64,000 bases of DNA from Paludibacter sp. (GCA_019163375.1 JAFLKK010000003.1:1-64000), one strand, 5' to 3'; positions 35,120 through 44,720 are shown, numbered from the stretch's first letter. Notes: generated by a model from the letters alone, not told the origin. Made by a program: numbers and translations.

Positions 35120-35863
35120 CTAGTCTTCTTGCTTTGGCAAGGCATCCAACATTTTCTTAGCCGACTCAATGTTTTTATTTTCATCGTCTTTTATTACTTT
35201 TCCATCCCTAAGCACAATATTGCGGCTTGTAAAGGCAGCCAATTCGGGGTTATGCGTCACGAAAATAATGGTACGTCCTTCTTGATGCAGCTCCTGAAAC
35301 AACACCATGATTTCGTAAGCAGTTCGGGTATCAAGATTTCCGGTGGCTTCGTCGGCCAGTATCAGTACCGGATCGTTTACCAATGCCCGGGCGATGGCCA
35401 CACGTTGCATCTGCCCGCCCGACATTTGGTTCGATTTATGGTGCAAACGGTCGCTCAGCCCAACAGCATCGAGTGCTTTGGTGGCTTTGTCTCTACGTTC
35501 TTTGCCCGTGTATTCGGGGTTGTACTGCAATGGTAACTCCACATTTTCTAAGGCTGTGGTTTTTGCCAGCAGGTTGTACGATTGAAATACAAACCCAATT
35601 TTCCGGTTACGCAGTGTTGAGCGTTCGTTTTTATTCATAGTGCTAACAGCCACATCGTCGAGATAGTATTCGCCGTCCGAAGGTGTGTCCAGGCACCCGA
35701 GTAGGTTTAGCATGGTCGATTTGCCGGAACCACTGGTGCCCATGATGCTCACAAACTCACCTTCGCTGATGGAAAACGAAACACCACGCAAGGCGTGAAC
35801 AGTTTCATCACCAACCCGAAAATTACGTTTGATATTTTCTAATCGAATTATAGATTTACTCAT
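35120..35863 (-). CDS. MacB/LolD-type ABC ATPase
   Basis: The 247-residue protein has Walker [10 protein letters not shown], a Q-loop, the signature MSGGQMQR, Walker [14 protein letters not shown] and the H-loop VTHNPE. It energises the MacB-type permease encoded downstream. Beyond residue 215 it has a Lys/Asn/Asp-rich tail. It is separated from the adaptor gene by 16 bp. Confidence 0.95.
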   Translation of the reverse strand: MSKSIIRLENIKRNFRVGDETVHALRGVSFSISEGEFVSIMGTSGSGKSTMLNLLGCLDTPSDGEYYLDDVAVSTMNKNERSTLRNRKIGFVFQSYNLLAKTTALENVELPLQYNPEYTGKERRDKATKALDAVGLSDRLHHKSNQMSGGQMQRVAIARALVNDPVLILADEATGNLDTRTAYEIMVLFQELHQEGRTIIFVTHNPELAAFTSRNIVLRDGKVIKDDENKNIESAKKMLDALPKQED

Positions 35864-35879
35864 GATATTTGTTTTTTAC

Positions 35880-37076
35880 TTAACGCTTTTTGCCTTTAAA
35901 ACTTGGCATAAATGGACTTTTTTCGGTATCACCATTTATTGCATTATCGGCAAGCGATTTTAGTTCAAGAATAACCGCATCATTGTCGTTTAAGCCCGAA
36001 ACTATTTCTGTGTTGGAGGCATCGGCATCGCCTACCACTACACTTTTGTTTAATATGCTTTTACCATTTTGCACCCAAACCATTCGTTCGTTTTCTTTCA
36101 TGTTTGCTGCAATCAGTTTGTTTTCCTTGACAATAAGTTCTTTTTTTGTCAATGCATCAATATCCGGTTTGAAGCTAAATACCTTATTTGGTAAGGTTTT
36201 AGCATCGTTTTTTTCAACCGTATAGATAGTGATATTTGCCGTTAATCCCGGTTTGAGTTTCAAATTTTCGTTTGGAGCATTTACAATAACCTGATATGTT
36301 ACCACGTTCGATGTTACGGTTGATTTTAGGCGTACCTGTGTTACTTGTCCCACAAATTGGTCATTCGGATAGGCATCTACCGAAAAGGATACGCGTTGTC
36401 CGGTTTTTACGTTACCTATATCGGCCTCATCAACATTTGCCACCACTTGCATTTTTGTCAAATCTTTGGCAATGGTAAACAGGGTTGGAGTGCTGAACGA
36501 AGCAGCAACGGTTTGCCCTTCTTCTACTGCGCGCGATAGGATTACACCGTCGATAGGGGAGTGGATGGTAGCATAATCCAGATTGGTTTGCGCCTTTCTC
36601 AGGTTCGACTGATTAAGTTTATAGGTCGATTCTGCCAATTCAAAATTGTACTTAGCTGTTTCAAAATCAACATCGCTAATCATATTTTTGTCGTGAAGCT
36701 CTTTGGACCGTTTGAAGTTCTTTTGTTGAAATTCATAATCTGTTTTGCGGGCATTGAGGTTCAGCAGTTGCGAATTGTAGTCCGACTGTAGATTGGTCTT
36801 GTCCAGTTCAGCCAGAATTTGTCCTTTTTTTACTGCCGAGTTGAAATCCACATAAATCTTAGAGATAATACCCGAAACTTGTGTACCAACGGCAATTTCG
36901 ATGATGGGGTCGATGGTGCCGGTAGCCGTTACGGTTGTTGTGATTTTGTTCAGCGACAATTTTGTTGTTTCCAGGTGGGAAGCATCTATTGGCGTCTTTT
37001 TTTTGAAAGCGTATAATCCAATTGCCAATACAGCAATGCTTAACACTGAGATGATAATGACTTTATTCTTTTTCAT
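35880..37076 (-). CDS. macA-like: HlyD/MacA-type periplasmic adaptor
   Basis: The 398-residue protein has an N-terminal membrane anchor (about 6-23), a lipoyl/biotinyl-like hairpin (GTQVSGIISKIYVDFNSAVKKGQILAEL), a coiled coil (about 95-165), the DYATIHSPIDGVILSRAVEEGQTV half-motif and a beta-barrel region after residue 210. It links the inner-membrane ABC pump to the TolC-like channel. It is 11 bp after the channel gene. Length and order are typical. Confidence 0.93.
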   Translation of the reverse strand: MKKNKVIIISVLSIAVLAIGLYAFKKKTPIDASHLETTKLSLNKITTTVTATGTIDPIIEIAVGTQVSGIISKIYVDFNSAVKKGQILAELDKTNLQSDYNSQLLNLNARKTDYEFQQKNFKRSKELHDKNMISDVDFETAKYNFELAESTYKLNQSNLRKAQTNLDYATIHSPIDGVILSRAVEEGQTVAASFSTPTLFTIAKDLTKMQVVANVDEADIGNVKTGQRVSFSVDAYPNDQFVGQVTQVRLKSTVTSNVVTYQVIVNAPNENLKLKPGLTANITIYTVEKNDAKTLPNKVFSFKPDIDALTKKELIVKENKLIAANMKENERMVWVQNGKSILNKSVVVGDADASNTEIVSGLNDNDAVILELKSLADNAINGDTEKSPFMPSFKGKKR

Positions 37077-37087
37077 ATTCTATGTTT

Positions 37088-38404
37088 TTATTTTATTTCC
37101 AATGGTAGATCTTGATAAATATTCAACATTTGCACGTTCATAATACTCAAATATTTAGCCTGAATCATGCTTTGTTTTGCCGATAATAGATTGTTTTTCT
37201 CTGTAAGTAGTTCCAATGTGTTTTTTAAACCAAGATTAAATTGTTGTTCAATCAAATCGTAACTGGTTTGCAGCGCTTTTACTTTTTCGGTGGCAGCTAC
37301 ATATTGGCTTTGAGCCGATACAGCATCCTGATAGGCCGATTCAATTTCGGTGAGCAAACTTTTTTCAGTTTCTTGTAGACTCAGCTGCGTTGTTTTTTCG
37401 TTCAGTTTACTGGTTTCAATAGCAGATTTTGTACTTCGGTTTGTGAAAATCGGAATGCTTACCGAAACACCTATACCTTCGTTGAATTGGTTTTGCAATT
37501 GCTTGCCGAAATTATAAGTGGACAGACTGTTATTGCTTGTGCCAACACTTGCATTCAGATTTATCTTTGGGAGATATCCCGCTTTGGCTTTCTCAGTTTC
37601 CAAGCTTGCAACCTGCATGTTTAGCTTGCCACTTTTTAGTTGCGGCATTACATTTAGTGAAGTTGCATAAACACTTTGCAAAACAGGAAGTGGTTTCAAA
37701 ATATCTATATCATTCAACGTTGGTAATTCAATGTTGAGTTGATCTGCCACTGTCAGTTCAAGGAGTTGTTTCATGCTTAGCTTTCTGGTTTCAAGAGCAT
37801 TTTTTGCAGCAACCAATAGATATTTGTCGGAACTGTATTGCGATTCCAGTTTTGCCAAATCCACTTTCGAAATGCTTCCGGCTTTCAGCAGGCTTGTGCC
37901 CCGTTCAAATTGAAACTTCGAAACTTCTACCGTGGCACTGTCAATGTTAACCGATTCGGCTGCATACAGAATTTGCAGGTAGGATTGTAATATTGAAAAT
38001 TGAATACTTTTCTGCGAGTATTGTACGTTCAATTGCCCCATTTCTTCAAGCAATTTTTGTTGACGGATATTTTTCAATGTTTTGCCGCCATCAAACAACA
38101 TTAGAGAGCTGTTTATGCCATAACTTCCCGAATAGGAACTGGCCGTTCCGTTGTCTACCAGAAAAGGACTGTTTGATAAATTCTGATTGACCGAAGCCGA
38201 AAGATTTGGAAACAATTGTGCTTTAGCTTGCTTTGTAGCTACAGTAGTTTGCTCCAGCGAGATCTTACTCTTCTGAATCTGGATATTGTTTTTCAGCGCA
38301 TAGTCAATGCAATTGGTCAAATTCCATTGCACCGGCTTTTCTTGCGCCGAAAGGGTGGTAATGGTTATTACCATGAGGCTGATAAGGAATGCTTTTATTT
38401 TCAT
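37088..38404 (-). CDS. TolC-family outer-membrane efflux channel
   Basis: The 438-residue protein has a signal peptide (ends near TTLSAQ) and two outer-membrane efflux repeats rich in Gln, Ser, Ala and Lys heptads, with LNLDLIEQQFNLGL-type helices (SYDLIEQQFNLGLKNTLELL). It is the first gene of the tripartite pump operon. A minus-strand TACTTTTG at 38431-38438, about 27 bp upstream, is a plausible -7 box. Confidence 0.93.
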   Translation of the reverse strand: MKIKAFLISLMVITITTLSAQEKPVQWNLTNCIDYALKNNIQIQKSKISLEQTTVATKQAKAQLFPNLSASVNQNLSNSPFLVDNGTASSYSGSYGINSSLMLFDGGKTLKNIRQQKLLEEMGQLNVQYSQKSIQFSILQSYLQILYAAESVNIDSATVEVSKFQFERGTSLLKAGSISKVDLAKLESQYSSDKYLLVAAKNALETRKLSMKQLLELTVADQLNIELPTLNDIDILKPLPVLQSVYATSLNVMPQLKSGKLNMQVASLETEKAKAGYLPKINLNASVGTSNNSLSTYNFGKQLQNQFNEGIGVSVSIPIFTNRSTKSAIETSKLNEKTTQLSLQETEKSLLTEIESAYQDAVSAQSQYVAATEKVKALQTSYDLIEQQFNLGLKNTLELLTEKNNLLSAKQSMIQAKYLSIMNVQMLNIYQDLPLEIK

Positions 38405-38430
38405 CTGTACGTAATGTGTTGATTCGGAGT

Positions 38431-38438
38431 CAAAAGTA
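38431..38438 (-). promoter_or_regulatory. -7 box of the efflux operon
   Basis: The minus strand reads TACTTTTG (TAnnTTTG), 26 bp upstream of the first codon of the channel gene. No standard -33 element is evident. Confidence 0.5.
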
Positions 38439-38516
38439 CGTCAGAGGGTATTGTGCTGCAATTGTTTTCGACGGATAGGGCGGTTTTGTCGACAGAAAGG
38501 AAAGTTGTTCAATAAA

Positions 38517-38551
38517 AAAATCCCTCTCCGAATAATTCGGAAAGGGATTTT
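38517..38551 (-). terminator. Terminator after the ROK kinase gene
   Basis: Arms AAAATCCCTCTCCGAA (38517-38532) and TTCGGAAAGGGATTTT (38536-38551) pair with one mismatch and a 3-base loop. It lies 22 bp past the stop at 38574. Confidence 0.85.
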
Positions 38552-38573
38552 GAGTATAATAAAGTTTTGGGGT

Positions 38574-39530
38574 TTAAATTTCCCAGGCCAATGCACTTGC
38601 ACCGAGAACGGCAGCATCTGCTTCTTTCAATTCAGAGAACAACACTTTTACTTTGCCTCTCCAGATCGGAAGTAAATTCTTTTCCATATTTTCTTTTATA
38701 GGGTCAAGAATTAAATCGCCTGATTTTGTTAATCCACCAAAAAGAACAATTGCTTCCGGCGCGCTGAATGCTACAAAGTCGGCCAAACATTCACCTAAAA
38801 TTTTTCCGGTGAAGTTAAAGATTTCTTTTGCCACTTCGTCACCTTCCATAGCTGCATCGAATACATCTTTAGAAGTGATACTATCAATTGGGATATTGCG
38901 CAATAAACTGTCTTTGGTGCTCGATTCAAGAATCTCGCGGGCCGAACGTGCTACGCCTGTTGCCGAAGCATACGTTTCTAAACAGCCTGTTTTGGTACAA
39001 CCGCACAAGCGTCCGTTGTTACGGATAGCTGTTACGTGACCAAGTTCACCTGCAAAGCCATCATGACCGTACACTACTTTCCCATCGATAACAATACCGC
39101 TTCCTACACCTGTTCCGAGGGTAATCATGATAAAGTTTTTCATTCCGCGGGCAGCTCCGTAGGTCATTTCGCCAACGGCTGCAGCATTCGCATCATTTGT
39201 CAAAGCAGCAGGAACGCCAAATTTATCGGCCATTAAGTTCGCAAACGGGATAACACCCTTCCACGGAAGGTTCGGAGCATATTCGATGTTTCCGGTATAA
39301 TAATTTCCGTTTGGTGCACCTACACCTATTCCTTTGATTTTGTCAATTCCACCGGCAGCTTCAATCAATTTTGAAAGTTCGGTGTAAATATCATTGATGT
39401 ATAAATTTACATCTGTATGTGTGCCTGTTTTGATAGCACTTTTCGAAATTACAGTTCCACGCGCATCAACAATACCAAATACGGTATTTGTTCCGCCCAT
39501 ATCCATGCCTATTACATATGGTTTGTCCAT
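38574..39530 (-). CDS. ROK-family sugar kinase (glucokinase-like)
   Basis: The 318-residue protein has the phosphate-binding GMDMGGTN (residues 8-15), the catalytic-site NDANAAAVGEM, the ELGHVT segment and the ROK zinc motif CGCTKTGCLETYAS. It phosphorylates glucose or a related hexose taken up by the MFS transporter just upstream. ROK regulators have an N-terminal HTH; none is present here, so this is the kinase form. Confidence 0.92.
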   Translation of the reverse strand: MDKPYVIGMDMGGTNTVFGIVDARGTVISKSAIKTGTHTDVNLYINDIYTELSKLIEAAGGIDKIKGIGVGAPNGNYYTGNIEYAPNLPWKGVIPFANLMADKFGVPAALTNDANAAAVGEMTYGAARGMKNFIMITLGTGVGSGIVIDGKVVYGHDGFAGELGHVTAIRNNGRLCGCTKTGCLETYASATGVARSAREILESSTKDSLLRNIPIDSITSKDVFDAAMEGDEVAKEIFNFTGKILGECLADFVAFSAPEAIVLFGGLTKSGDLILDPIKENMEKNLLPIWRGKVKVLFSELKEADAAVLGASALAWEI

Positions 39531-39552
39531 TGTCTTATCTGTTTTTTTATTA

Positions 39553-40821
39553 TTATTCTACAGGAATATCTTTGTTCACGTTTTTGCAACCTACTAATGC
39601 ATACCACATCATATAAGCTATACAGGCAAACATTACCCAATAACTATTCAGGTAACCGAAGTGGTCGGATACAAAGCCCTGGATAAGTGGAACGATACCA
39701 CCACCACAAACCATTACCATAAAAATACCTGCTCCTGCAGCTGTATATTTACCAAGACCTTCGACCGCAAGATTAAATACACCGCCCCACATAATAGAGG
39801 TACATAGTCCGCATAAAACAAGGAACACAATGCTCAGAGGTACTTGAGTTCCAAAATATGGTAATGTAACTGTAGTAGTAATCGGACTTAGAATAGCTGC
39901 TAAAATAAGTACTAAACCTAAAGCTGAAACGCCAATCATCATCGATTTACTCGATACTTTTGCTCCGATAGAAGCACCAATCAAACGACCTACTAACATT
40001 AATAACCAATAAACACCTACAATACTTCCGGCTGTAGTTGCTTCAATTCCTAAACCTGCATTAGTGGCTGTTTTAGAAGCTGTCATAAATAAGTTGGCTG
40101 TACTTGGAATTCCAATTTCGATACCTACATAAATGAAAATGGCAATGGCACCAAAAATAAAGTGACGGAATGAAAGCGGGCTGTGTGAATGTTTTACTTT
40201 TCTCTCAGCAGCTGTTTCCATGTGCGGCTCAGGAATATTTACAAATGATAATACTACGAATGCCAATGCAAAGATACCTAGTGCAAGGAAAAGAGCAGGG
40301 TTTGCTTTTTCAATGGTACGACCGGCTTCTGCACCCATTAACCAACCAACTAACATTGGAGTGATAGTTGCTCCGATAGAGTTGATAGAGCCTCCGAATT
40401 GTAACAATCTGTTACCGGAATTACCTCCACCACCAAGGGTATTCAACATAGGGTTTACAACCGTATTCAACATACACATTGAGAAACCTGAAATAAATGT
40501 ACCAACCAAATAGATAGAGAAAAGTCCTACCTGACCAGAAAGGAATTGAACGCCAACACCTACAAAACCAACTCCGATAGCCGATAATGCTGTTTTTTTA
40601 TAACCAAATTTCTTAAGCATGATACCTGCAGGAATTCCCATAAAGGCGTATGCAAGGAAGTTTCCTAAGAATCCTAACTGCGACTCGAAGTTAGTTGCTC
40701 CAAATTGTTTTGCTACAATAACTCCCATTGGACTTGGAAGACCTGTAACGAAGGCAATCATAAAAAATAATGCAAACATCATTGCAATTGGCAATGCGTA
40801 ATTTTTCTTTTCAGTGCTCAT
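39553..40821 (-). CDS. MFS sugar transporter, FucP/GluP-like
   Basis: ATG 40821 (MSTEKKNYALP) is chosen because the longer frame adds a leader that is not hydrophobic in the expected way. About 422 residues and 12 membrane helices, with GMPAGI-type and GIPAGIMLKKFGYK loops as in glucose/galactose proton symporters of Bacteroidota. It precedes the ROK kinase by 22 bp, so import and phosphorylation are co-expressed. A 6-3-6 palindrome and a -7 box lie upstream. Confidence 0.9.
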   Translation of the reverse strand: MSTEKKNYALPIAMMFALFFMIAFVTGLPSPMGVIVAKQFGATNFESQLGFLGNFLAYAFMGIPAGIMLKKFGYKKTALSAIGVGFVGVGVQFLSGQVGLFSIYLVGTFISGFSMCMLNTVVNPMLNTLGGGGNSGNRLLQFGGSINSIGATITPMLVGWLMGAEAGRTIEKANPALFLALGIFALAFVVLSFVNIPEPHMETAAERKVKHSHSPLSFRHFIFGAIAIFIYVGIEIGIPSTANLFMTASKTATNAGLGIEATTAGSIVGVYWLLMLVGRLIGASIGAKVSSKSMMIGVSALGLVLILAAILSPITTTVTLPYFGTQVPLSIVFLVLCGLCTSIMWGGVFNLAVEGLGKYTAAGAGIFMVMVCGGGIVPLIQGFVSDHFGYLNSYWVMFACIAYMMWYALVGCKNVNKDIPVE

Positions 40822-40877
40822 AATGCGTTTAATTGATAGATTAGAAATTATATATTTGTTTTGTGTTATTCGACCGA

Positions 40878-40885
40878 CAAAGTTA
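40878..40885 (-). promoter_or_regulatory. -7 box of the transporter-kinase unit
   Basis: The minus strand reads TAACTTTG, an exact TAnnTTTG match, 57 bp upstream of the transporter start. Confidence 0.5.
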
Positions 40886-40900
40886 AGCAATTTTATTGCT
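40886..40900. promoter_or_regulatory. AGCAAT-TTT-ATTGCT palindrome abutting the -7 box
   Basis: Six-base arms round three bases lie directly upstream of the -7 box, in the -33/-7 spacer, which is the place for a repressor. No regulator gene is adjacent, so the partner is unknown. Confidence 0.45.
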
Positions 40901-40998
40901 CAAAAATGGAGAATACACACTAATCACTTGATGTAAATACTGTTTTACAACATGTTTTCTGTCGGTTTTAAGATAATGTCAATATGACAATAAGAAAT

Positions 40999-43173
40999 CT
41001 ACAAATTCTTAAACAAAAACTCACTCATGCGGGTATACAAATGACGTCGGGTTTGTTTGCCCAAAATACTGTGATTCTTGTCGGTGTAAATCTGCATTTC
41101 AAACTGCTTATCGGCTTCTACTAATTTATCAACATAAAGCATGGTATTTTGAACATGCACGTTATCGTCGGCACTGCCATGAACAATGAGCAACTTGCCC
41201 TGCAACTTGTCGGCACGCAATAAGGCAGACGATTTGTCGTATCCTTTAAAATTTTCTTGTGGACGACGCATAAAACGTTCGGCATAGGCGGAGTCGTAGA
41301 GTCGGTAATCGGTAACCGGTGCAACGGCGATACCTGCTTTGAACACATTCTCTCCGGTGGTCATGCAAAACAAGGCCATGGTTCCACCATAGCTCCAACC
41401 CCAAATGCCGATACGGTTTTTATCAACATAGCTTTGATTGCCCATGTATTTGGCTGTCTCCACCTGATCTTTGGTTTCCAGAATATTTAGCTGTTGGTAT
41501 GTGCATTTGCGGAATTCAGCGCCACGGGCACCGGTTCCACGTCCGTCAACACACACCACCACATAATCTTGTGTTGCTAAATAATATTCCCAGTCAATTT
41601 TCCATCTGTCCAATGCTTCTTGCGAATCCGGCCCACTGTATTGAACCAACAATACCGGGTATTTTTTGTTGCTGTCGAAGTTGGCCGGTTTCACCAGCCA
41701 ACCGTTTAGTTTCACGTTTTCGGAAGTTGTAAAGCTGAAGAATTCTTTAGCCGGAAGATTGGCTTCTTTGAATTTAGCTACAACATCTGCGTTGTTCTCA
41801 AGCACACGAACCGACGAGCCGGCGGTGTTTCTAAGCGTGTACACATTTGGCATTTGTATGCTCGAAGCATTATCGACAAATGAGGTGAAGGTGTTGTTGA
41901 AATTAGCGGTATGAGTACCTTTTCCGTCAGTCAGGCGGGTCTTTTTGCCACTGTCGTCTACAGAATATACATCGCGTTGTGTAGGCGACACTTCAGCCGA
42001 TTGGTAGTAAAGTACCTTTTTAGCTTCGTCATAGCCATACACATTGGTCAGGTCCCAGTTGCCTTTGGTCAGTTGTTTTACCACGGTACCATTGATGCCG
42101 TATTTATAGGCATGACGGTAACCATCCTGTTCGCTCACACCGATAAAGTATTTGTTGTCGGAAGTGAACTGCATGTAGTCTATGTTTTCGTAGTCGACAT
42201 AATACTTGTCTTCTTGTTTCAGAATCAGTTTCGATAAGGTGGATTTCGGATTAGCAAAAAACATGTCCAATCGGTTCTGGTTGCGGTTCAGTTTGAAGAT
42301 AGCCAACTGGTCGATGGTGCTGGTCCATTTGATACGGGGGATGTAAAATTCCTGATCCGAATCGGCCAGTTTCATGGTTTTAAGCGATTTATAATAGTCG
42401 TCGTATACACAAACGCTTACCACTGAGTTGTTTTGTCCGGCCTTCGGGTATTTAAATTTAAGGCTCGAAGGATAGAGTGTCAGATCAGTTTTATCGGCCG
42501 ATTTGTCAATAAACATTGGGAACGAATATTCGGGAACTTTCGACTCGTCGAAACGTACAAAAGCCAACATTTTACTGTCGGGGCTCCATTCGAAATAGCG
42601 GGTCGCCGTAAACTCTTCTTCGTAAACCCAGTCGGGTGTTCCATTTATAATGCTGCCAATCTTACCGTCTTTGGTGATAGCCGATTCGGAATTAAAATCC
42701 AGCTTTTTGAGGTACAGGTTATTCTCGCGTGCAAAAGCAATGTATCGGCTGTCCGGCGAAAAGAGCGGTACTTCCTGCGCACCGTTTTCCGACAACTGAG
42801 TCATTTCATTTCGCTTAACGTCATACACATAGTAGTCGGCCGTAAACGTTCTGCGGTAGCGTTGTTTTACATTGGTATATACTAATAATTTAGCTTCGTT
42901 AGGACTAAACTCATACCCGTCAATCTTCTTGATAGGTGAGTTTTTGAGTTTCGTAACACTAAAAATAGTGTCGACCGTTGCGCCTGTTTTGTAATTGTAT
43001 TTTACCACAGCCCTGTTGTTTACCATGAGCGTGTAATGTTCGCCATCGGCCATGGAATTAGGTGTTGCCAGGTTCTTTACTTTGAATTTGCCGTCGGTTA
43101 TGTCGTACAGCAAGCCGGCAAACGAGAATTGAATACTAAGCGATAAAAAAAGAATTAAACTTATCCGTTTCAT
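40999..43173 (-). CDS. S9 prolyl oligopeptidase family, DPP-IV-like
   Basis: The 724-residue protein has a signal peptide (ends near QFSFA), an N-terminal beta-propeller (DPPIV_N, about 35-480) and a catalytic alpha/beta hydrolase domain. The nucleophile is Ser in GWSYGGTM, the Asp follows in HGSADDNVH and the His is in DKNHSI. The double-Glu motif YEEEF of dipeptidyl peptidase IV is present in the propeller (DWVYEEEFTA). It releases dipeptides after Pro or Ala from peptide N-termini in the periplasm. Single gene; a minus-strand TATTTTTG (43284-43291) is a distant -7 candidate. Confidence 0.93.
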   Translation of the reverse strand: MKRISLILFLSLSIQFSFAGLLYDITDGKFKVKNLATPNSMADGEHYTLMVNNRAVVKYNYKTGATVDTIFSVTKLKNSPIKKIDGYEFSPNEAKLLVYTNVKQRYRRTFTADYYVYDVKRNEMTQLSENGAQEVPLFSPDSRYIAFARENNLYLKKLDFNSESAITKDGKIGSIINGTPDWVYEEEFTATRYFEWSPDSKMLAFVRFDESKVPEYSFPMFIDKSADKTDLTLYPSSLKFKYPKAGQNNSVVSVCVYDDYYKSLKTMKLADSDQEFYIPRIKWTSTIDQLAIFKLNRNQNRLDMFFANPKSTLSKLILKQEDKYYVDYENIDYMQFTSDNKYFIGVSEQDGYRHAYKYGINGTVVKQLTKGNWDLTNVYGYDEAKKVLYYQSAEVSPTQRDVYSVDDSGKKTRLTDGKGTHTANFNNTFTSFVDNASSIQMPNVYTLRNTAGSSVRVLENNADVVAKFKEANLPAKEFFSFTTSENVKLNGWLVKPANFDSNKKYPVLLVQYSGPDSQEALDRWKIDWEYYLATQDYVVVCVDGRGTGARGAEFRKCTYQQLNILETKDQVETAKYMGNQSYVDKNRIGIWGWSYGGTMALFCMTTGENVFKAGIAVAPVTDYRLYDSAYAERFMRRPQENFKGYDKSSALLRADKLQGKLLIVHGSADDNVHVQNTMLYVDKLVEADKQFEMQIYTDKNHSILGKQTRRHLYTRMSEFLFKNL

Positions 43174-43598
43174 AATGATATATATTTTGCTTTTTGAATG
43201 AGATATTCTGCTATCTTTGTGTGTGAATTAGAGCTAAACAGAGCTTGCAAAACAGTCTGCAACAACAGTAATTTATAATCTTACAAAAATAAGGCTTTTA
43301 TCCTTTAAAGTAAGAATCTTTTATAATGTTTTATTCAAATAAGACGTTTAAAAGCTTTTTTGCCACGAAGTGGCTAAATATGAATAACCGCCGGTAAAAC
43401 CGGCGGACAGAAATAATTCGGAATATGAGCCCTGAAAGGGTTCAATATCACAAAATTGAACCCTTTCAGGGCTCTTGTTTTTTTGATTCGCTTCCGCCGG
43501 TTTTACCCGCGGTTATTTACATTTAGTCCTTTCAGGACATTCATTCTGAGTTTGTTTCAACCAGAACCAATTTACTAACACGCTAACTACTTAGACCT
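43174..43598. other. 425-bp intergenic region dominated by hairpins
   Basis: Apart from the REP-like element (43362-43538) it holds a minus-strand -7-like TATTTTTG (43284-43291) and a plus-strand TATCTTTG (43212-43219). No gene is seen. Confidence 0.6.
43362..43538. repeat. Nested REP/BIME-like element with four hairpins
   Basis: In order: GCCAC-GAA-GTGGC (43362-43374); CCGCCGGT-AAA-ACCGGCGG (43388-43406); a perfect 20-bp stem (arms 43427-43446 and 43455-43474, 8-base loop) containing CCCTGAAAGGG; and GTCCT-TTC-AGGAC (43526-43538). A 24-bp segment at 43383-43406 is also repeated inverted at 43494-43517 with one mismatch, enclosing the 20-bp stem. This looks like a mobilised extragenic palindrome or small non-autonomous element. 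Confidence 0.85.
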
Positions 43599-44453
43599 AT
43601 GAGTATACTCAAAAAAATATTTTGTTCTCCCGAATTAAATGATACGATTGGGATTTGTTTAGGTGGAGGAGGAGCGTTGGGCTTTGCACATATCGGTGTA
43701 TTGCAATCGCTGGAGGATCATGGTATTTTTCCTCAATGCATTGCAGGGTCGAGCATGGGGGCTATTATTGGTGCATTGTATGCTATTGGTTTATCACCGG
43801 CAGAAATGTTACAACTTATAAAAGATGATAAACTCTATAGAGTTACTAAGTTGATGTCTTTCAGTGCAACACTTTTCAAGTCGGGAGTGTCTAATCATAC
43901 TACGCTTAGGAATTTGATTAAAGAACTTGCTCCGCACAATAGTTTCGAACAACTGGAAAAGAAATTATATGTCTGCGTTTCCAATCTGAATTCGGCGGAA
44001 TACGAAATCAAACATTCGGGCAATGATCTGGATAAATGGGTGGGTGCTTCGGCAAGTATCCCGGGAGTTTTCGAAGCGGTTAAAGATGAAAGTGGCTATT
44101 ATGTAGATGGTGGATTACTGAATAATATGCCGGCTCAATGTTTGGTTAGAAGCTGTAATACAATTATTGGAGTGGATGTAATCCCTTTGGTTGTGCCTTC
44201 GGTGCTCAATAAACCTACCGACACGCTGGCCTATTCGTTGCGGGTTGCTCAGCATCAAAACTCCATGGAAGGCCGCGGTTTGTGTCACTTTCTTATTGAA
44301 TCGAAAGCTATTCAGGACTTTCATGAATTCAGCTACGATGCCTATCAAACTATTTATCAACATGGATACAGCGCTGCTACAAAATATTTTGTGGAAAACC
44401 CCGAGTTGTTGAAATTGGGGAATATCAATACGGCGAAAAAGTTGTTGGTGTAA
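43599..44453 (+). CDS. Patatin-like phospholipase
   Basis: The 284-residue protein has the oxyanion glycine run LGGGGALGFAHIGVL, the nucleophile in GSSMGA and the catalytic Asp in YVDGGLLNNMP. This matches RssA/patatin-like lipid acyl hydrolases. No signal peptide, so it acts in the cytoplasm or at the inner face of the membrane. Flanked on both sides by repeat regions and monocistronic. Confidence 0.9.
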   Translation: MSILKKIFCSPELNDTIGICLGGGGALGFAHIGVLQSLEDHGIFPQCIAGSSMGAIIGALYAIGLSPAEMLQLIKDDKLYRVTKLMSFSATLFKSGVSNHTTLRNLIKELAPHNSFEQLEKKLYVCVSNLNSAEYEIKHSGNDLDKWVGASASIPGVFEAVKDESGYYVDGGLLNNMPAQCLVRSCNTIIGVDVIPLVVPSVLNKPTDTLAYSLRVAQHQNSMEGRGLCHFLIESKAIQDFHEFSYDAYQTIYQHGYSAATKYFVENPELLKLGNINTAKKLLV

Positions 44454-44465
44454 TAATTTTTCCTT

Positions 44466-44681
44466 GTTTTGTGTATTGTCTGCCTAATTCTATTGTAGTC
44501 AGACCTTATTCTGTACCTGATAGTTGGCATTCTTTGCTTGATAAATACTATTCTGTGAATGATATACATCGTTCTGTGTTTGTCAGACCTAATTCTCTCG
44601 CGATAGATGTTATTATGTTCACAATAGATTTTATTCTGTAAATGAAAGCTGTCATTCTATGCTTGCCAACTGCCATTCTGT
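44466..44681. repeat. 21-bp degenerate tandem array with ATTCTGT phase marker
   Basis: Ten units begin at 44466, 44487, 44508, 44529, 44550, 44571, 44592, 44612, 44633 and 44654, with an eleventh start at 44675. The period is 21 bp except one 20-bp unit (44592-44611). Each begins with ATTCTGT or a close variant and the rest diverges. Units 0, 1 and 5 share a GTCAGACCT-like end. It is not coding: the plus frames hit stops, and the minus frame is open only by composition. Confidence 0.8.
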
Positions 44682-44686
44682 AAAAA

Positions 44687-44720
44687 AAACTGCATTGAGA
44701 TTGGATTCTCAATGCAGTTT
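44687..44720 (-). terminator. Terminator after the GDPD gene
   Basis: Arms AAACTGCATTGAG (44687-44699) and CTCAATGCAGTTT (44708-44720) are perfect with an 8-base loop. An A-run on the plus strand (T-run on the minus) follows. Confidence 0.85.

Noticed and set aside
44357-44569. Minus-strand 7-residue periodic peptide over the 21-bp array
   Set aside because: The frame is open only because the repeat rarely makes stops, a 20-bp unit breaks the 21-bp period, and it runs antisense into the patatin gene.
43362-44681. CRISPR-like array in the repeat-rich region
   Set aside because: Repeats are palindromic or continuous 21-bp units without spacers, and no cas genes are present.
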